Assembly: GCF_008124835.1 (NCBI RefSeq)
Contig: NZ_VNHW01000006.1
Span: 62,001 to 126,000, forward strand
Reading direction: 5' to 3'
Origin: Blastococcus xanthinilyticus
Lineage (GTDB): Bacteria; Actinomycetota; Actinomycetes; Mycobacteriales; Geodermatophilaceae
DNA: 64,000 nucleotides
Below are positions 44,700 to 53,577 of this stretch, piece after piece. Within the stretch, counting starts at the first letter, position 1. Every line of letters begins with the position of its first letter. The notes beneath the pieces were generated by a model. The model had not been told where the DNA came from. It saw only the letters and a list, made by a program, of their open reading frames with translations, and did no database searches. Both the position numbers and the translations under genes were made by a program.

Positions 44700-45665
44700 A
44701 TGCTGGCTGCCTTCGTCTCCACCCCCGCCCCGAAGGACCCGCTCTCCGTGCTGGAGGTGGGCGACCGGCCCGAGCCGGAGGCTCCCGAGGGCTGGACGAC
44801 CATCCAGGTCAAGGCGGTCTCGCTCAACCACCACGACTTGTTCAGCCTCCAGGGCATCGGGCTGCCGGCCGAGCGGATGCCGATGATCCTGGGCACCGAC
44901 GCCGCCGGCATCGACCAGGACGGCAACGAGGTCGTGGTGCACGGAGTGCTGAGCAGCCCCGACTGGATGGGCGACGAGACGCTCGACCCGAAGCGCTCGC
45001 TGCTGTCCGAGGTGCACCAGGGGTCGATGGCGGAGAAGGTCGCCGTCCCGAAGCGGAACCTGCTGCCCAAGCCCGCCGAGCTCTCCTTCGCCGAGGCCGC
45101 CTGCCTGCCCACCGCGTGGCTGACCGCCTACCGGATGCTCTTCGTGAAGTCGGGCCTGCGCCCGGGCCAGACCGTCCTCGTCCAGGGGGCCAGCGGCGGG
45201 GTCGCGACGGCGCTGATCGTGCTCGGCCGCGCCGCCGGCTACCGGATGTGGGTGACCGGGCGGAGCGAGGAGAAGCGGGCCGCCGCGCTCGCACTCGGCG
45301 CCGACCAGGCGTTCGAGACCGGCGCCCGGCTGCCCGAGCGGGTGGACGGCGTCATGGAGACCGTCGGCGAGGCCACCTGGGGCCACAGCATCAAGTCGCT
45401 CAAGCCCGGCGGGGTGCTCGTCACCTCCGGGGCCACGACGGGCTTCAACCCGGGCGCGGAGCTGAACCGGGTCTTCTTCACCCAGCTGTCGGTCATCGGC
45501 TCGACCATGGGCACCAAGACCGAGCTGGAGGCGCTGATCCGCATGTGCGCGGTCACCGGCATCCGCCCGCAGATCGACGTCGAGCTGCCGCTGGCGCAGG
45601 CCTCCGAGGGCTTCGCGCGGATGCTCGAGGGCCGCACCAACGGGAAGATCGTCTTCACGCTGTAG
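44700..45665 (+). CDS. Zinc-binding dehydrogenase/quinone oxidoreductase family (MDR)
   Basis: 321 residues: GroES-like N-terminus (VKAVSLNHHDLFSLQGIGLP, ILGTDAAGID), then a Rossmann fold with VLVQGASGGVATALI. The catalytic and structural zinc cysteines are missing, so it is a zinc-independent NADPH:quinone reductase-like member. Follows tetR by ten bases. Ends in TAG. Confidence 0.87.
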   Translation: MLAAFVSTPAPKDPLSVLEVGDRPEPEAPEGWTTIQVKAVSLNHHDLFSLQGIGLPAERMPMILGTDAAGIDQDGNEVVVHGVLSSPDWMGDETLDPKRSLLSEVHQGSMAEKVAVPKRNLLPKPAELSFAEAACLPTAWLTAYRMLFVKSGLRPGQTVLVQGASGGVATALIVLGRAAGYRMWVTGRSEEKRAAALALGADQAFETGARLPERVDGVMETVGEATWGHSIKSLKPGGVLVTSGATTGFNPGAELNRVFFTQLSVIGSTMGTKTELEALIRMCAVTGIRPQIDVELPLAQASEGFARMLEGRTNGKIVFTL

Positions 45666-45674
45666 GCGGGCGAC

Positions 45675-45727
45675 CGTGTGCACGGATGCGCAGTTCCGGG
45701 TCTCGGAATCGCGTATCCGCGCACACG
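45675..45727. terminator. Long bidirectional terminator hairpin
   Basis: A 23-position stem (45675-45697 with 45705-45727) has two mismatches and two G-U pairs and a seven-base loop. It fills the gap between two convergent genes. Confidence 0.82.
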
Positions 45728-45728
45728 C

Positions 45729-46043
45729 TCAATGCACGATCTTGAGCCCGACCACGCAGCCGACGATCCCGGCGAGCAGCAGCAGCCGTACGAGCGAGAC
45801 CGGTTCCGCGCCGGTCACCATGGCGTAGACGACCGTCAGCACCGCGCCGATGCCCACCCACACCGCATAGGCCGTGCCCAGCGGGAGCTCGCGCATCGCG
45901 AAGGCGAGCCCGCCCATGCTCGCGGCCAGCGCGACGGCGAAGAGCACCGTCGGCCAGAGCCGGGTGAAGGCCTCCGAGCGGTCCAGCGCCGCGGCCCAGA
46001 CCGCCTCCAGCACCCCGGACAGGACCAGCACCAACCACGACAT
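45729..46043 (-). CDS. SMR-family guanidinium exporter (Gdx/SugE type)
   Basis: 104 residues, four membrane helices, conserved Glu13 in LSGVLEAVWAAALDRSEAF, then MRELPLGTAYAVWVGIGAVL. Dual-topology proton antiporter of the small multidrug resistance family. The guanidine-III riboswitch directly in front of it identifies guanidinium as the likely substrate. AGAGGAG lies six bases before the ATG. Confidence 0.92.
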   Translation of the reverse strand: MSWLVLVLSGVLEAVWAAALDRSEAFTRLWPTVLFAVALAASMGGLAFAMRELPLGTAYAVWVGIGAVLTVVYAMVTGAEPVSLVRLLLLAGIVGCVVGLKIVH

Positions 46044-46056
46044 CGCGGGCTCCTCT

Positions 46057-46099
46057 GGCGCCGTCTTGTCGCACACCGGGTACGGCACCGCTCGTCCGG
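46057..46099 (-). ncRNA. Guanidine-III (ykkC-III) riboswitch
   Basis: 43 bases on the minus strand. In order it contains CCGGACGAG, TGCCGTACCCGG and GACAAGACGGCGCC, which match the class III consensus (pseudoknot of two hairpins) almost base for base. It ends seven bases before the AGAGGAG ribosome site of the SMR gene, consistent with translational control by guanidine. Confidence 0.92.
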
Positions 46100-46140
46100 G
46101 AGCCGTGGTCGCGGCTCGAGCCGAGCTTAGCCGTCTCTCC

Positions 46141-46184
46141 GTTGTCAAAGCAGGTTGACAACGTCCCAGGACGCAACCTAGGTT
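46141..46184 (+). promoter_or_regulatory. Sigma-70-type promoter with overlapping palindrome
   Basis: -35 TTGACA (46155-46160), 18-base spacer, -10 TAGGTT (46179-46184), then seven bases to the ATG at 46192, so the mRNA should be leaderless. GTTGTCAA (46141-46148) and TTGACAAC (46155-46162) form a perfect eight-base inverted repeat covering the -35, a plausible autoregulatory operator. Confidence 0.8.
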
Positions 46185-46191
46185 GACAGCC

Positions 46192-46440
46192 ATGGCCGAT
46201 ACGACAGAGGTGGCCACCGCCGCCGGCAGCAAGGACCCCGCCGTGGGCCTGAAGGCCGTCCGGTCGTTGCGGGTGCTGGTCGAACGCCTGGAGGCCCTCC
46301 AGGTGCAGAGCGCCCGCGACCAGGGCTGGACCTGGGAGCAGATCGCCCAGCTGCTCGGGGTGAGCCGGCAGGCGGTGCACAAGAAGCACGCGAGCGCTCG
46401 GTCCATCAGCGGCAGAGCCTCGCTCCGACGGAAGGACTGA
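46192..46440 (+). CDS. Small helix-turn-helix protein
   Basis: 82 residues: disordered N-terminus, an amphipathic helix (LKAVRSLRVLVERLEALQVQ), then a helix-turn-helix TWEQIAQLLGVSRQAVHKKH. It is followed after two bases by a Clp-N domain gene, a pairing seen in actinobacteria. Probably represses its own promoter through the palindrome. A TTG nine bases upstream is less likely as start. Confidence 0.85.
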   Translation: MADTTEVATAAGSKDPAVGLKAVRSLRVLVERLEALQVQSARDQGWTWEQIAQLLGVSRQAVHKKHASARSISGRASLRRKD

Positions 46441-46442
46441 CC

Positions 46443-46979
46443 ATGTTCGAGCGGTTCACCCCCGAGGCGCGGGCGGTCGTCGTCGGCGCCCAGCAGGAGG
46501 CCCGGACCCTGCACTCCCCGAGGATCGGCACCGAGCACCTGCTGCTGGCCCTCCTGCGGCGGTCCACCCCCTCCGCGGTGGTGCTCGCGCGGCACGGCCT
46601 GGCGGCCGACGAGGTCGCCGCCGACGTCGTCCGGCTGACCGGCAGCGACGACCTGGACGCCGACGCGCTCACCAGCGTGGGCATCGACCTCGACGCCGTC
46701 CGCAGCAGCGTCGAGGCCGCCTTCGGCCCCGGCGCGCTCGACGGCCCCGGGCGCGGCTCCGGGCGCAGCGGGCACATCCCGTTCACCCCGCGGGCGAAGA
46801 AGGTGCTCGAGCTCTCCCTCCGCGAGGCGCTGGCGATGAAGTCGCGGAGCATCGCCGACGGTCACATCGCGCTGGGACTGATCCGCGAGGGCGAGGGGCT
46901 GGCGATGAAGATCCTGCACGACCGCGGCCTCGACCCGGTCAGCCTCCGGCAGGACCTCGGGCTGCTGCTGAACTCCTGA
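46443..46979 (+). CDS. Clp N-terminal (Clp R) domain protein without ATPase
   Basis: 178 residues with two Clp R repeats: FERFTPEARAVVVGAQQEAR with TEHLLLALLRR, and FTPRAKKVLELSLREALAMK with GHIALGLIREG. A Gly/Ser-rich linker joins them. There are no AAA+ domains, so it resembles the adaptor/substrate-binding part of ClpC. Possibly a stress-linked adaptor or decoy. Its last 41 bases overlap the 3' end of the MFS gene on the other strand. Confidence 0.87.
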   Translation: MFERFTPEARAVVVGAQQEARTLHSPRIGTEHLLLALLRRSTPSAVVLARHGLAADEVAADVVRLTGSDDLDADALTSVGIDLDAVRSSVEAAFGPGALDGPGRGSGRSGHIPFTPRAKKVLELSLREALAMKSRSIADGHIALGLIREGEGLAMKILHDRGLDPVSLRQDLGLLLNS

Positions 46980-48693
46980 GCAGCACCAGCGCCGCGACGG
47001 CGGCCAGGCCCGCGGCGATCGCGGCGCCGGCGAACACCGTGTGCAGCTGGGTGAGCAGCGCCGCCTCGGTGGCGAGGTCGTAGGCCGGGCAGTCCGCCGG
47101 GTTGGTGGGGCACACCTCCATCGGGGTGCCGATCGCCGCCACCTCGGCGGTGAACCGGCGCAGCGCCACCGCGGTGAGCAGCGACAACCCGGCCAGCATG
47201 CCGACGGTGCGGGCGACGACGGCCAGCGCACCGGCGCTGCCGTGCACCTCGGCCCGCGTCACGGCCAGCAGGACGGCGTTGACCGGCGCGATGGCCAGGC
47301 CGAACCCGAGCCCCGCGGCCAGCAGCACCACGGTCGACCAGGCGCCGTCGAGGGACCGGTCGTCCCAGCCGGTCATCGCGACGAAGGCGACGGCGGTCAG
47401 CGCCATGCCGGCCCCGGCGACGATCCGCGGCGGCACCACCCGGCACAGCCAGCCCCCGGCGACGGCGCCCACCGGCACGGCGATCAGCAGTCGCAGCAGG
47501 ACCAGCGCGGCACCCAACTGGTCCCCCGGCGTCGTCGTGGCACGGGCGAACAGCGGCACGTCGACCAGCGCCGCCACCAGCGCCGCCCCGACGAAGAGGT
47601 TGACCAGGAGCGCGCCCCACGCGCCGACCGGCCGCAGCGCCGCCAGGGGCAGCACCGGGTCGGGGGTGCGCCGCTCGTGCAGCACGAAGAGCACCGCCGC
47701 GACGGCGGCCAGCGGCAGGAGCAGCTGCCCGTGCGCGACGACCTCCCGCTCGGGATCGGCCGCGGCGAAGGCCCAGACCAGCGCGCCCAGGGAGACCACG
47801 ACCAGCGCCGAGCCGATGAGGTCGACCTCGCGGGCCAACCGCGGCAGCCCGCCCAGCGGCAGCACCGCGCCGGCGGGGTGCCGCAGGCTCCGGACCACCA
47901 GCGCCGCGGCGGCCAGCACGGTGGCCAGCAGCAGCGGGGTGCTCCACGCCGCCCCCTCGGCGAGCGGCACGTAGAGCAGCCCGAGCGTGACGTCCTCGGC
48001 GAGGGCGCCGGGCTCCGCCAGCAGCAGCCCGAGCGCGGTGGCGGCCAGGGCGGCGAGCACCAGCCCGAGCGGGTCGGGGCGGCGCACCCGCCCGGTGACC
48101 ACGATCCCGGCCGCCAGGGCCAGCCCGAGCAGCAGGTTCAGCCAGAAGATCGCCCGCCAGTCGGACACCGCCAGCACCGCCGCACCGGCGAGCGGGCCGA
48201 GGACGGCGCCGGCCTCCTGGACCGCGCCCACGACGCCCAGCGGCAGGGCGCGCCGCTCCGGCGGCCAGCGGTCGGCCACCAGCGCCAGCGTGGCCGGGAC
48301 CAGCCCGCCCGCCCCGATCCCCTGCAGGCCCCGGCCCACGACCGCGGGCCCGAGCGAGTCGGCCGTGGCGGTGAGCAGCGAGCCGAGGGCGAACAGCAGC
48401 AGGCAGCCGACGAGCACCGGCAGCCGCCCGCGCAGGTCGGCCAGCCGGCCCAGCAGCGGCAGCGTGGCGGTGTAGCCGAGCAGGAAGCCGCCCACGATCG
48501 GGGTGGCCTTCTGCAGCTCGTCCAGACCCACGCCGACCCCGGTGAGGATGTCGGGGAGCGCGAGGACGACGACGTAGGTGTCGGCCGCCGTCACCAGGAC
48601 GGCGAGGGTGGCCAGCGCGATCGCCGCCGTCCCGGGCACCTGCCGGACGGCGGGCGCCGCGTCAGCCGGTGGGCGGCGCGCTGATCTCGACAT
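46939..48693 (-). CDS. MFS transporter (DHA2 type, P55-like)
   Basis: 584 residues, about 14 membrane helices. Motif A region is GRLADLRGRLPVL; motif C GAVQEAGAVLGPLAGAAVL. A larger loop before the last helix contains a Cys pair (VCPTNPADCPAY). It follows an LprG-type lipoprotein gene, as Rv1410c (P55) follows lprG in mycobacteria, where the pair moves triacylated lipids and drugs. The ATG overlaps the lipoprotein stop by 32 bases; a later start is possible. Confidence 0.86.
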   Translation of the reverse strand: MSRSARRPPADAAPAVRQVPGTAAIALATLAVLVTAADTYVVVLALPDILTGVGVGLDELQKATPIVGGFLLGYTATLPLLGRLADLRGRLPVLVGCLLLFALGSLLTATADSLGPAVVGRGLQGIGAGGLVPATLALVADRWPPERRALPLGVVGAVQEAGAVLGPLAGAAVLAVSDWRAIFWLNLLLGLALAAGIVVTGRVRRPDPLGLVLAALAATALGLLLAEPGALAEDVTLGLLYVPLAEGAAWSTPLLLATVLAAAALVVRSLRHPAGAVLPLGGLPRLAREVDLIGSALVVVSLGALVWAFAAADPEREVVAHGQLLLPLAAVAAVLFVLHERRTPDPVLPLAALRPVGAWGALLVNLFVGAALVAALVDVPLFARATTTPGDQLGAALVLLRLLIAVPVGAVAGGWLCRVVPPRIVAGAGMALTAVAFVAMTGWDDRSLDGAWSTVVLLAAGLGFGLAIAPVNAVLLAVTRAEVHGSAGALAVVARTVGMLAGLSLLTAVALRRFTAEVAAIGTPMEVCPTNPADCPAYDLATEAALLTQLHTVFAGAAIAAGLAAVAALVLLRSSAAARGPAGG

Positions 48694-49375
48694 CGGCCCC
48701 GAAGTCGCTGAGCTCGAGGGTGTAGGTGGCGTCCTCGTCGGCGGTGAAGAACGGTCCGGTCAGCTCTGCCCGGCGCAGCTCACCGCTCTCGGTGACGACG
48801 GAGAACCGCGCCTGCACCGGCTGGGACGGGTCCTCGCTGGCGAGCACCTGCTCGACGAGCTCGCCGGGCAGCTCGGCGGTCACCTCGCGGACCACCTCGC
48901 CGTCGACCCGGCGCTCCTCCCCCAGCTCCGCCGAGCTCGCCTCGGCGAGCAGCTGCGAGATGCCGGTCTCCGGGTCGAGCAGGTCGCCCGGGTCGCCGAA
49001 GCCGAACTGCGCCGGTTCGATCTCGCTGAACCCGCTGGTGAAGGGCAGCTCCGCGTAGACGGTGCCGTCGACCGACACGACCTGCAGGTCGAGGGTCGAG
49101 CCGAGCGCGAGCACCTGGAGCGTGCCGTCGAACGAGGCCGGCCGGGCGATGTCGCCCTCGCCGCCGACGAGCAGGGTGCCCGAGTCCGGCGCCCCCTCGC
49201 TGGCCAGCACGAAATGCGCGCTCTCCGCCTCGTCCAGGGTGCTCTTGGCCCGCTCGAGCAGCGCCGTCGCCGACTCCGCCGTCTCCTCCGGCTCGTCGGA
49301 GCTGCAGCCGGTCAGCACGGCACCGGTCAGCAGCGCGAGCACGAGCGCGGGTGCACCGGACCGGCGCAGCAGCAT
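48662..49375 (-). CDS. LppX/LprA/LprF/LprG-family lipoprotein
   Basis: 237 residues. Lipobox VLTG-Cys (LTGAVLTGCSSDEPEE) near residue 24. The mature domain is the half-barrel lipid-binding fold of LprG: STLDEAESAHFVLASEG, GTLQVLALGSTLDLQVVSVD, YAELPF. Expected at the outer face of the membrane, handing lipids on with the MFS transporter downstream. ATG at 49375. Confidence 0.86.
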   Translation of the reverse strand: MLLRRSGAPALVLALLTGAVLTGCSSDEPEETAESATALLERAKSTLDEAESAHFVLASEGAPDSGTLLVGGEGDIARPASFDGTLQVLALGSTLDLQVVSVDGTVYAELPFTSGFSEIEPAQFGFGDPGDLLDPETGISQLLAEASSAELGEERRVDGEVVREVTAELPGELVEQVLASEDPSQPVQARFSVVTESGELRRAELTGPFFTADEDATYTLELSDFGADVEISAPPTG

Positions 49376-49438
49376 GGCGACCTCCACGTCGCGGCGGGGC
49401 TCCCCGCCGTCGCGGCGGACACTAGCGCGCCCCACGGT

Positions 49439-50092
49439 TCAGGCGCCGACGGCGCGGGCCTCGATCCGCGCGGCGACCGTGGCGCGGTTCCGCCGCGGCA
49501 GCACGTCCAGCGCGGCGGCCGTCTCGGGCAGGCGGTGCTTCTCCGTCGTCCAGGCGCGGAACGTCAGGTCGATCGTGACGCCGTGGTCCGGCCGCCCGAC
49601 CACCTCGACGGGGTCGCCCGCGCCGATGTCACCGGTCTCGAGCACCCGCAGGTAGGCACCCGGCGCGCCGTGCGCGGTGAACCGCTTGACCAGCCGCGGC
49701 TCGTCCCAGAACCGGGCGAAGTTGGCACACGGGATGCGCGGGGCGGTCACCTCCAGCAGCGCCGTCCCGACGCGCCAGCGCTCGCCGAGGACGGCGCCGG
49801 TGAGGTCGAGCCCCGTCGTCCGCAGATTCTCGCCGAACATGCCCGGGGCCAGCTCGCGGCCGAGCTCCGCGATCCAGAAGTCGGCATCCTCCTGCGCGTA
49901 GGCGTAGACCTGCTGACCGTCGCCGCCGTGGTACCGGCGGTTGACCTGGACGTCGCCGTCCAGGCCGAGCTCGCCGACGGCGACCCGGCCGGCCACCGGC
50001 CGCTTGGCGATGCCGCTGCGGTTCGGCTTGCGGTCGGGCAGCGGCAGCAGGTCCGCGCCGGACACGCAGACGGCGTCGACCCGCCCGGTCAC
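49439..50092 (-). CDS. MOSC-domain protein (YiiM-like)
   Basis: 217 residues. GLDGDVQVNRRYHGGDGQQVYAY is the MOSC start, GMFGENLRTTGLD a metal/cofactor loop, and Cys122 in TAPRIPCANFARF the predicted molybdenum-ligand cysteine. Probably reduces N-hydroxylated compounds or carries a sulfur/Mo cofactor. Confidence 0.87.
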   Translation of the reverse strand: MTGRVDAVCVSGADLLPLPDRKPNRSGIAKRPVAGRVAVGELGLDGDVQVNRRYHGGDGQQVYAYAQEDADFWIAELGRELAPGMFGENLRTTGLDLTGAVLGERWRVGTALLEVTAPRIPCANFARFWDEPRLVKRFTAHGAPGAYLRVLETGDIGAGDPVEVVGRPDHGVTIDLTFRAWTTEKHRLPETAAALDVLPRRNRATVAARIEARAVGA

Positions 50093-50120
50093 CTCGGCTC
50101 CGGTGCGCTCGTCCGCTCGC

Positions 50121-51971
50121 TCACTTGGGCTTGCTGGAGGCGGTCGACTCGTTGGTGGAGAGCGCGGCGACGAACGCCTCCTGGGGGACCTCGACGCGGC
50201 CGACCATCTTCATCCGCTTCTTGCCCTCCTTCTGCTTCTCCAGCAGCTTCCGCTTGCGGGTGATGTCACCGCCGTAGCACTTGGCGAGGACGTCCTTGCG
50301 GATGGCGCGGACGGTCTCGCGGGCGATCACCCGGGAGCCGACGGCGGCCTGGATGGGCACCTCGAACTGCTGGCGCGGGATGAGTTCGCGCAGCTTGCCG
50401 GCCATCGCCACGCCGTAGCTGTAGGCCTTGTCCTTGTGCACGATGGCGCTGAACGCGTCGACGGCCTCGCCCTGGAGCAGGATGTCCACCTTCACCAGCG
50501 AGGACTCCTGCTCACCGGCCTCCTGGTAGTCCAGCGAGGCGTACCCGCGGGTGCGGGACTTCAGCGCGTCGAAGAAGTCGAAGATGATCTCGCCGAGCGG
50601 CAGCGTGTAGCGGAGCTCGACGCGGGACTCGCTGAGGTAGTCCATCCCCCCGAGCTGGCCGCGGCGGCCCTGGCAGAGCTCCATGATCGCGCCGGTGTAG
50701 TCGCTGGGCGCGATGACGGTGGCGTTGACGATCGGCTCGAAGACCTTCTCGATCTTCCCCTCGGGCCAGTCGCTGGGATTGGTCACCGTGTGCTCGGTAC
50801 CGTCCTCCATGATCACCCGGTAGACCACGTTCGGCGCCGTCGAGATCAGGCTGATGCCCGCCTCCCGCTCCAGCCGCTCGCGGACGATCTCCAGGTGCAG
50901 CAGGCCCAGGAAGCCGACGCGGAAGCCGAAGCCGAGCGCCGCCGAGGTCTCCGGCTCGTAGACCAGCGCGGCGTCGTTGAGCAGCAGCTTGTCCAGGGCC
51001 TCGCGCAGCAGCGGGTACTCGCTGCCGTCGATCGGGTAGAGGCCGGAGTACACCATCGGGCGGGGGTCGCGGTACCCGCCGATCGACTCCGTCGCCGGCT
51101 TGCTCGCCAGCGTGACGGTGTCGCCGACACGGGACTGGCGGACGTCCTTCACGCCGGTGATGAAGTAGCCGACCTCACCGACGCCGAGCGAAGGAACCGG
51201 CTTGGGCTCGGGCGAGATGACGCCGATCTCCAGCAGCTCGTGCGTGGCGCCGGTGGACATCATCTTGATCTTCTCGCGCCCGGAGATCCGCCCGTCGACG
51301 ACCCGGACGTAGGTGATGACGCCGCGGTAGATGTCGTAGACCGAATCGAAGATCATCGCTCGGGCCGGGCCCTCGTCCAGGCCGGTCGGCGCCGGGATGT
51401 CGGTGACGATGCGGTCCAGCAGCTCGGGCACGCCCTCACCGGTCTTGCCGCTGACGCGCATGACGTCGTCGGGGTCGCAGCCGATGATGTGCGCGATCTC
51501 CGCGGCGTACTTCTCGGGCTGGGCCGCCGGCAGGTCGATCTTGTTGAGCACCGGGATGATCGTGAGGTCGTTCTCCAGCGCCAGGTAGAGGTTGGCCAGC
51601 GTCTGGGCCTCGATGCCCTGCGCGGCGTCGACCAGCAGCACGGCGCCCTCGCAGGCGGCCAGCGACCGGGACACCTCGTAGGTGAAGTCGACGTGGCCCG
51701 GGGTGTCGATCATGTCGAGCACGAACTCGGTGCTGGTGTCCGCACCGGTCCGCGGCGTCCAGGGCAGCCGCACGTTCTGGGCCTTGATGGTGATGCCGCG
51801 CTCGCGCTCGATGTCCATGCGGTCCAGGTACTGGGCGCGCATGTTCCGGCCCTCGACGATCCCGGTCACTTCCAGCATCCGGTCGGCCAGCGTCGACTTG
51901 CCGTGGTCGATGTGGGCGATGATGCAGAAGTTCCGGATGCGGGCCGGATCGGTGGCAGCAGGTGTCGTCAC
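50121..51971 (-). CDS. lepA: Elongation factor 4 (LepA)
   Basis: Ribosome back-translocase/biogenesis GTPase. 616 residues: G1 AHIDHGKS (19-26), G2 [15 protein letters not shown]3 DTPGHVDF, G4 NKIDLP, and the LepA-specific C-terminal domain ([38 protein letters not shown]). GTG start inferred from alignment of the N-terminus [10 protein letters not shown]. Divergent from rpsT. Confidence 0.95.
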   Translation of the reverse strand: MTTPAATDPARIRNFCIIAHIDHGKSTLADRMLEVTGIVEGRNMRAQYLDRMDIERERGITIKAQNVRLPWTPRTGADTSTEFVLDMIDTPGHVDFTYEVSRSLAACEGAVLLVDAAQGIEAQTLANLYLALENDLTIIPVLNKIDLPAAQPEKYAAEIAHIIGCDPDDVMRVSGKTGEGVPELLDRIVTDIPAPTGLDEGPARAMIFDSVYDIYRGVITYVRVVDGRISGREKIKMMSTGATHELLEIGVISPEPKPVPSLGVGEVGYFITGVKDVRQSRVGDTVTLASKPATESIGGYRDPRPMVYSGLYPIDGSEYPLLREALDKLLLNDAALVYEPETSAALGFGFRVGFLGLLHLEIVRERLEREAGISLISTAPNVVYRVIMEDGTEHTVTNPSDWPEGKIEKVFEPIVNATVIAPSDYTGAIMELCQGRRGQLGGMDYLSESRVELRYTLPLGEIIFDFFDALKSRTRGYASLDYQEAGEQESSLVKVDILLQGEAVDAFSAIVHKDKAYSYGVAMAGKLRELIPRQQFEVPIQAAVGSRVIARETVRAIRKDVLAKCYGGDITRKRKLLEKQKEGKKRMKMVGRVEVPQEAFVAALSTNESTASSKPK

Positions 51972-52067
51972 AGTGCGGCCATCGTCCCACGAACCCGGCC
52001 GGGGACGGGACCGGGCGCGGCGTCCGGTCCCGGCGCGGTGTGTGCGGGAAGTCCCTACGGCCCGGGG

Positions 52068-52097
52068 TTGGGGCCATCGGGCAGACGCTGGTAATCT
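52068..52097 (+). promoter_or_regulatory. Promoter of rpsT
   Basis: -35 TTGGGG (52068-52073), 18-base spacer, -10 TAATCT (52092-52097). This leaves a leader of about 85 bases before the rpsT GTG, long enough for S20 autoregulation. Confidence 0.65.
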
Positions 52098-52187
52098 CGC
52101 AAGCCGGTCCTGTGGCGCATGCCCGGACGCAGACTTCAGCACGACTGTCAGAAGTACTTCCTCCTGTCGAGACACCGAGGCTCACGC

Positions 52188-52448
52188 GTGGCGAACATCA
52201 AGTCCCAGATGAAGCGGATCAAGACCAACGAGAAGGCGCGCCAGCGCAACGTTGCCGTCAAGTCCGCCCTCAAGACGGCGGTCCGGCGCGTCCGCAGCGC
52301 CGCCGAGTCCGGGGACGCCGCTGCCGCGACCGCCGCCTACGAGGTGGCGGCCAAGCAGCTGGACAAGGCCGCCAGCAAGGGCGTCATCCACAAGAACCAG
52401 GCCGCCAACCGCAAGTCGGGTCTGGCCAAGCAGGTCGCCGGCCTCTGA
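52188..52448 (+). CDS. rpsT: 30S ribosomal protein S20
   Basis: 86 residues, very basic: [20 protein letters not shown] at the N-terminus and [20 protein letters not shown] near the C-terminus. GTG start with GAGG seven bases upstream. Non-ATG starts are usual for S20 and tie to its autoregulation. Confidence 0.96.
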   Translation: MANIKSQMKRIKTNEKARQRNVAVKSALKTAVRRVRSAAESGDAAAATAAYEVAAKQLDKAASKGVIHKNQAANRKSGLAKQVAGL

Positions 52449-52480
52449 GCCGGTGATCCCGCGCTCCGGCGCGGTGACGA

Positions 52481-52514
52481 ACGAGCCCCTGTCCCCTCCG
52501 GGACGGGGGCTCGT
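52481..52514 (+). terminator. Terminator of rpsT
   Basis: 15-base-pair stem with one G-U pair (52481-52495 with 52500-52514), loop CTCC, 33 bases after the rpsT stop and also downstream of convergent holA. Confidence 0.85.
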
Positions 52515-52575
52515 CGCATGCCCGGACCCTTTCGCTGGGGGATGACGCGCGCCGCGCCCACCGGGCTCCCGGGGA

Positions 52576-53577
52576 TCAGCGGCGGGCGCCGGTCCGTCCT
52601 CGTCCGGTCTCGATGCGGATCGTGACGATCCGCCGGATGGCCCGCTCGAGGGCGTAGTCCGCGCTGGCCGCGGCGCCCTTCACGTCGGCGTTGAGGTCGG
52701 CGGCGACGCCGAGCGCCTGCTGCAGCCCCTCGATGCTCCAGCCGCGGGCCTGCGCCTGCGCCTTCTTCACCTTCCAGGGCGGCATCTTCAGCGTGCGGGC
52801 CAGATCACCGGGATTGCTGGAGCTGAGCGAGGCGACCCGCGCGGCGGTGCGCACGCCGTCGGCGATGGCGTCGGCGATCAGCACGTGCGCGACGCCCCGG
52901 TCCAGGGCCCACCGGAGCATCTCGATGGAGCCGGCCCGGTCGCCGGTGAGCACCCGCTCGGCCACGGTGAAGCCCGTGACCTCGGCCTGCCCGCGGTGGA
53001 ACCGGGCGACGTCGTCGGCGTCGATGCTGCCGCCGAAGTCGCTCACCAGCTGGCTGGCCGCGGCCGACAGCGACCGCAGGTCGGCGCCGATGGCATCGAC
53101 CAGGGCGGTGACCGCGTCGGGGGTGATCCGGCCACCGAGGCGGCGCACCTCGTGGCGGACGAAGGCGATCCGGTCCCCCACCGAGCTCACCTTGGGGCAC
53201 TCGTCGACCGCGGCACCGGCGGCCTTGAACGACTTGACCAGGGCCTCGTTGCGCTTGCCGCCGGCGTGCACGATGACCAGCGTGAGATCGGGGTCGGGGT
53301 CCTTCGCGTAGCCGGTCAGCGCATCGGCCAGCGCCCCGGCCGACTCCTGCACCCCGGTGACCACGACCAGCCGGTGGCCCCCGAACAGCGAGGGGGCCAG
53401 CACGTCGGCCAGCTGGCCGATCGGCAGCCCCAGGGCGGCCAGCTCGTGCAGCTCGGCATCGGGGTGGTGGCCGAGGACGGCGGAGCGCACGGCGCCGACC
53501 GCGCGGGCGCGGAGCAGCTCCTCCTCCCCGATCACCACCCGCAGGCGCGACGTGGGCTCGACGGGGGCTGCGGGCAC
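52576..53577 (-). CDS. holA: DNA polymerase III subunit delta
   Basis: Clamp-loader subunit. 333 residues from GTG. RLRVVIGEEELLRARAVGAV opens the N-terminal domain; VVVTGVQ, LTLVIVHAGGKRNEALVKSF and the C-terminal collar region MPPWKVKKAQAQARGWSIEG are typical. The upstream comEC reading frame runs into this gene out of frame (see comEC). Confidence 0.92.
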   Translation of the reverse strand: MPAAPVEPTSRLRVVIGEEELLRARAVGAVRSAVLGHHPDAELHELAALGLPIGQLADVLAPSLFGGHRLVVVTGVQESAGALADALTGYAKDPDPDLTLVIVHAGGKRNEALVKSFKAAGAAVDECPKVSSVGDRIAFVRHEVRRLGGRITPDAVTALVDAIGADLRSLSAAASQLVSDFGGSIDADDVARFHRGQAEVTGFTVAERVLTGDRAGSIEMLRWALDRGVAHVLIADAIADGVRTAARVASLSSSNPGDLARTLKMPPWKVKKAQAQARGWSIEGLQQALGVAADLNADVKGAAASADYALERAIRRIVTIRIETGRGRTGARR

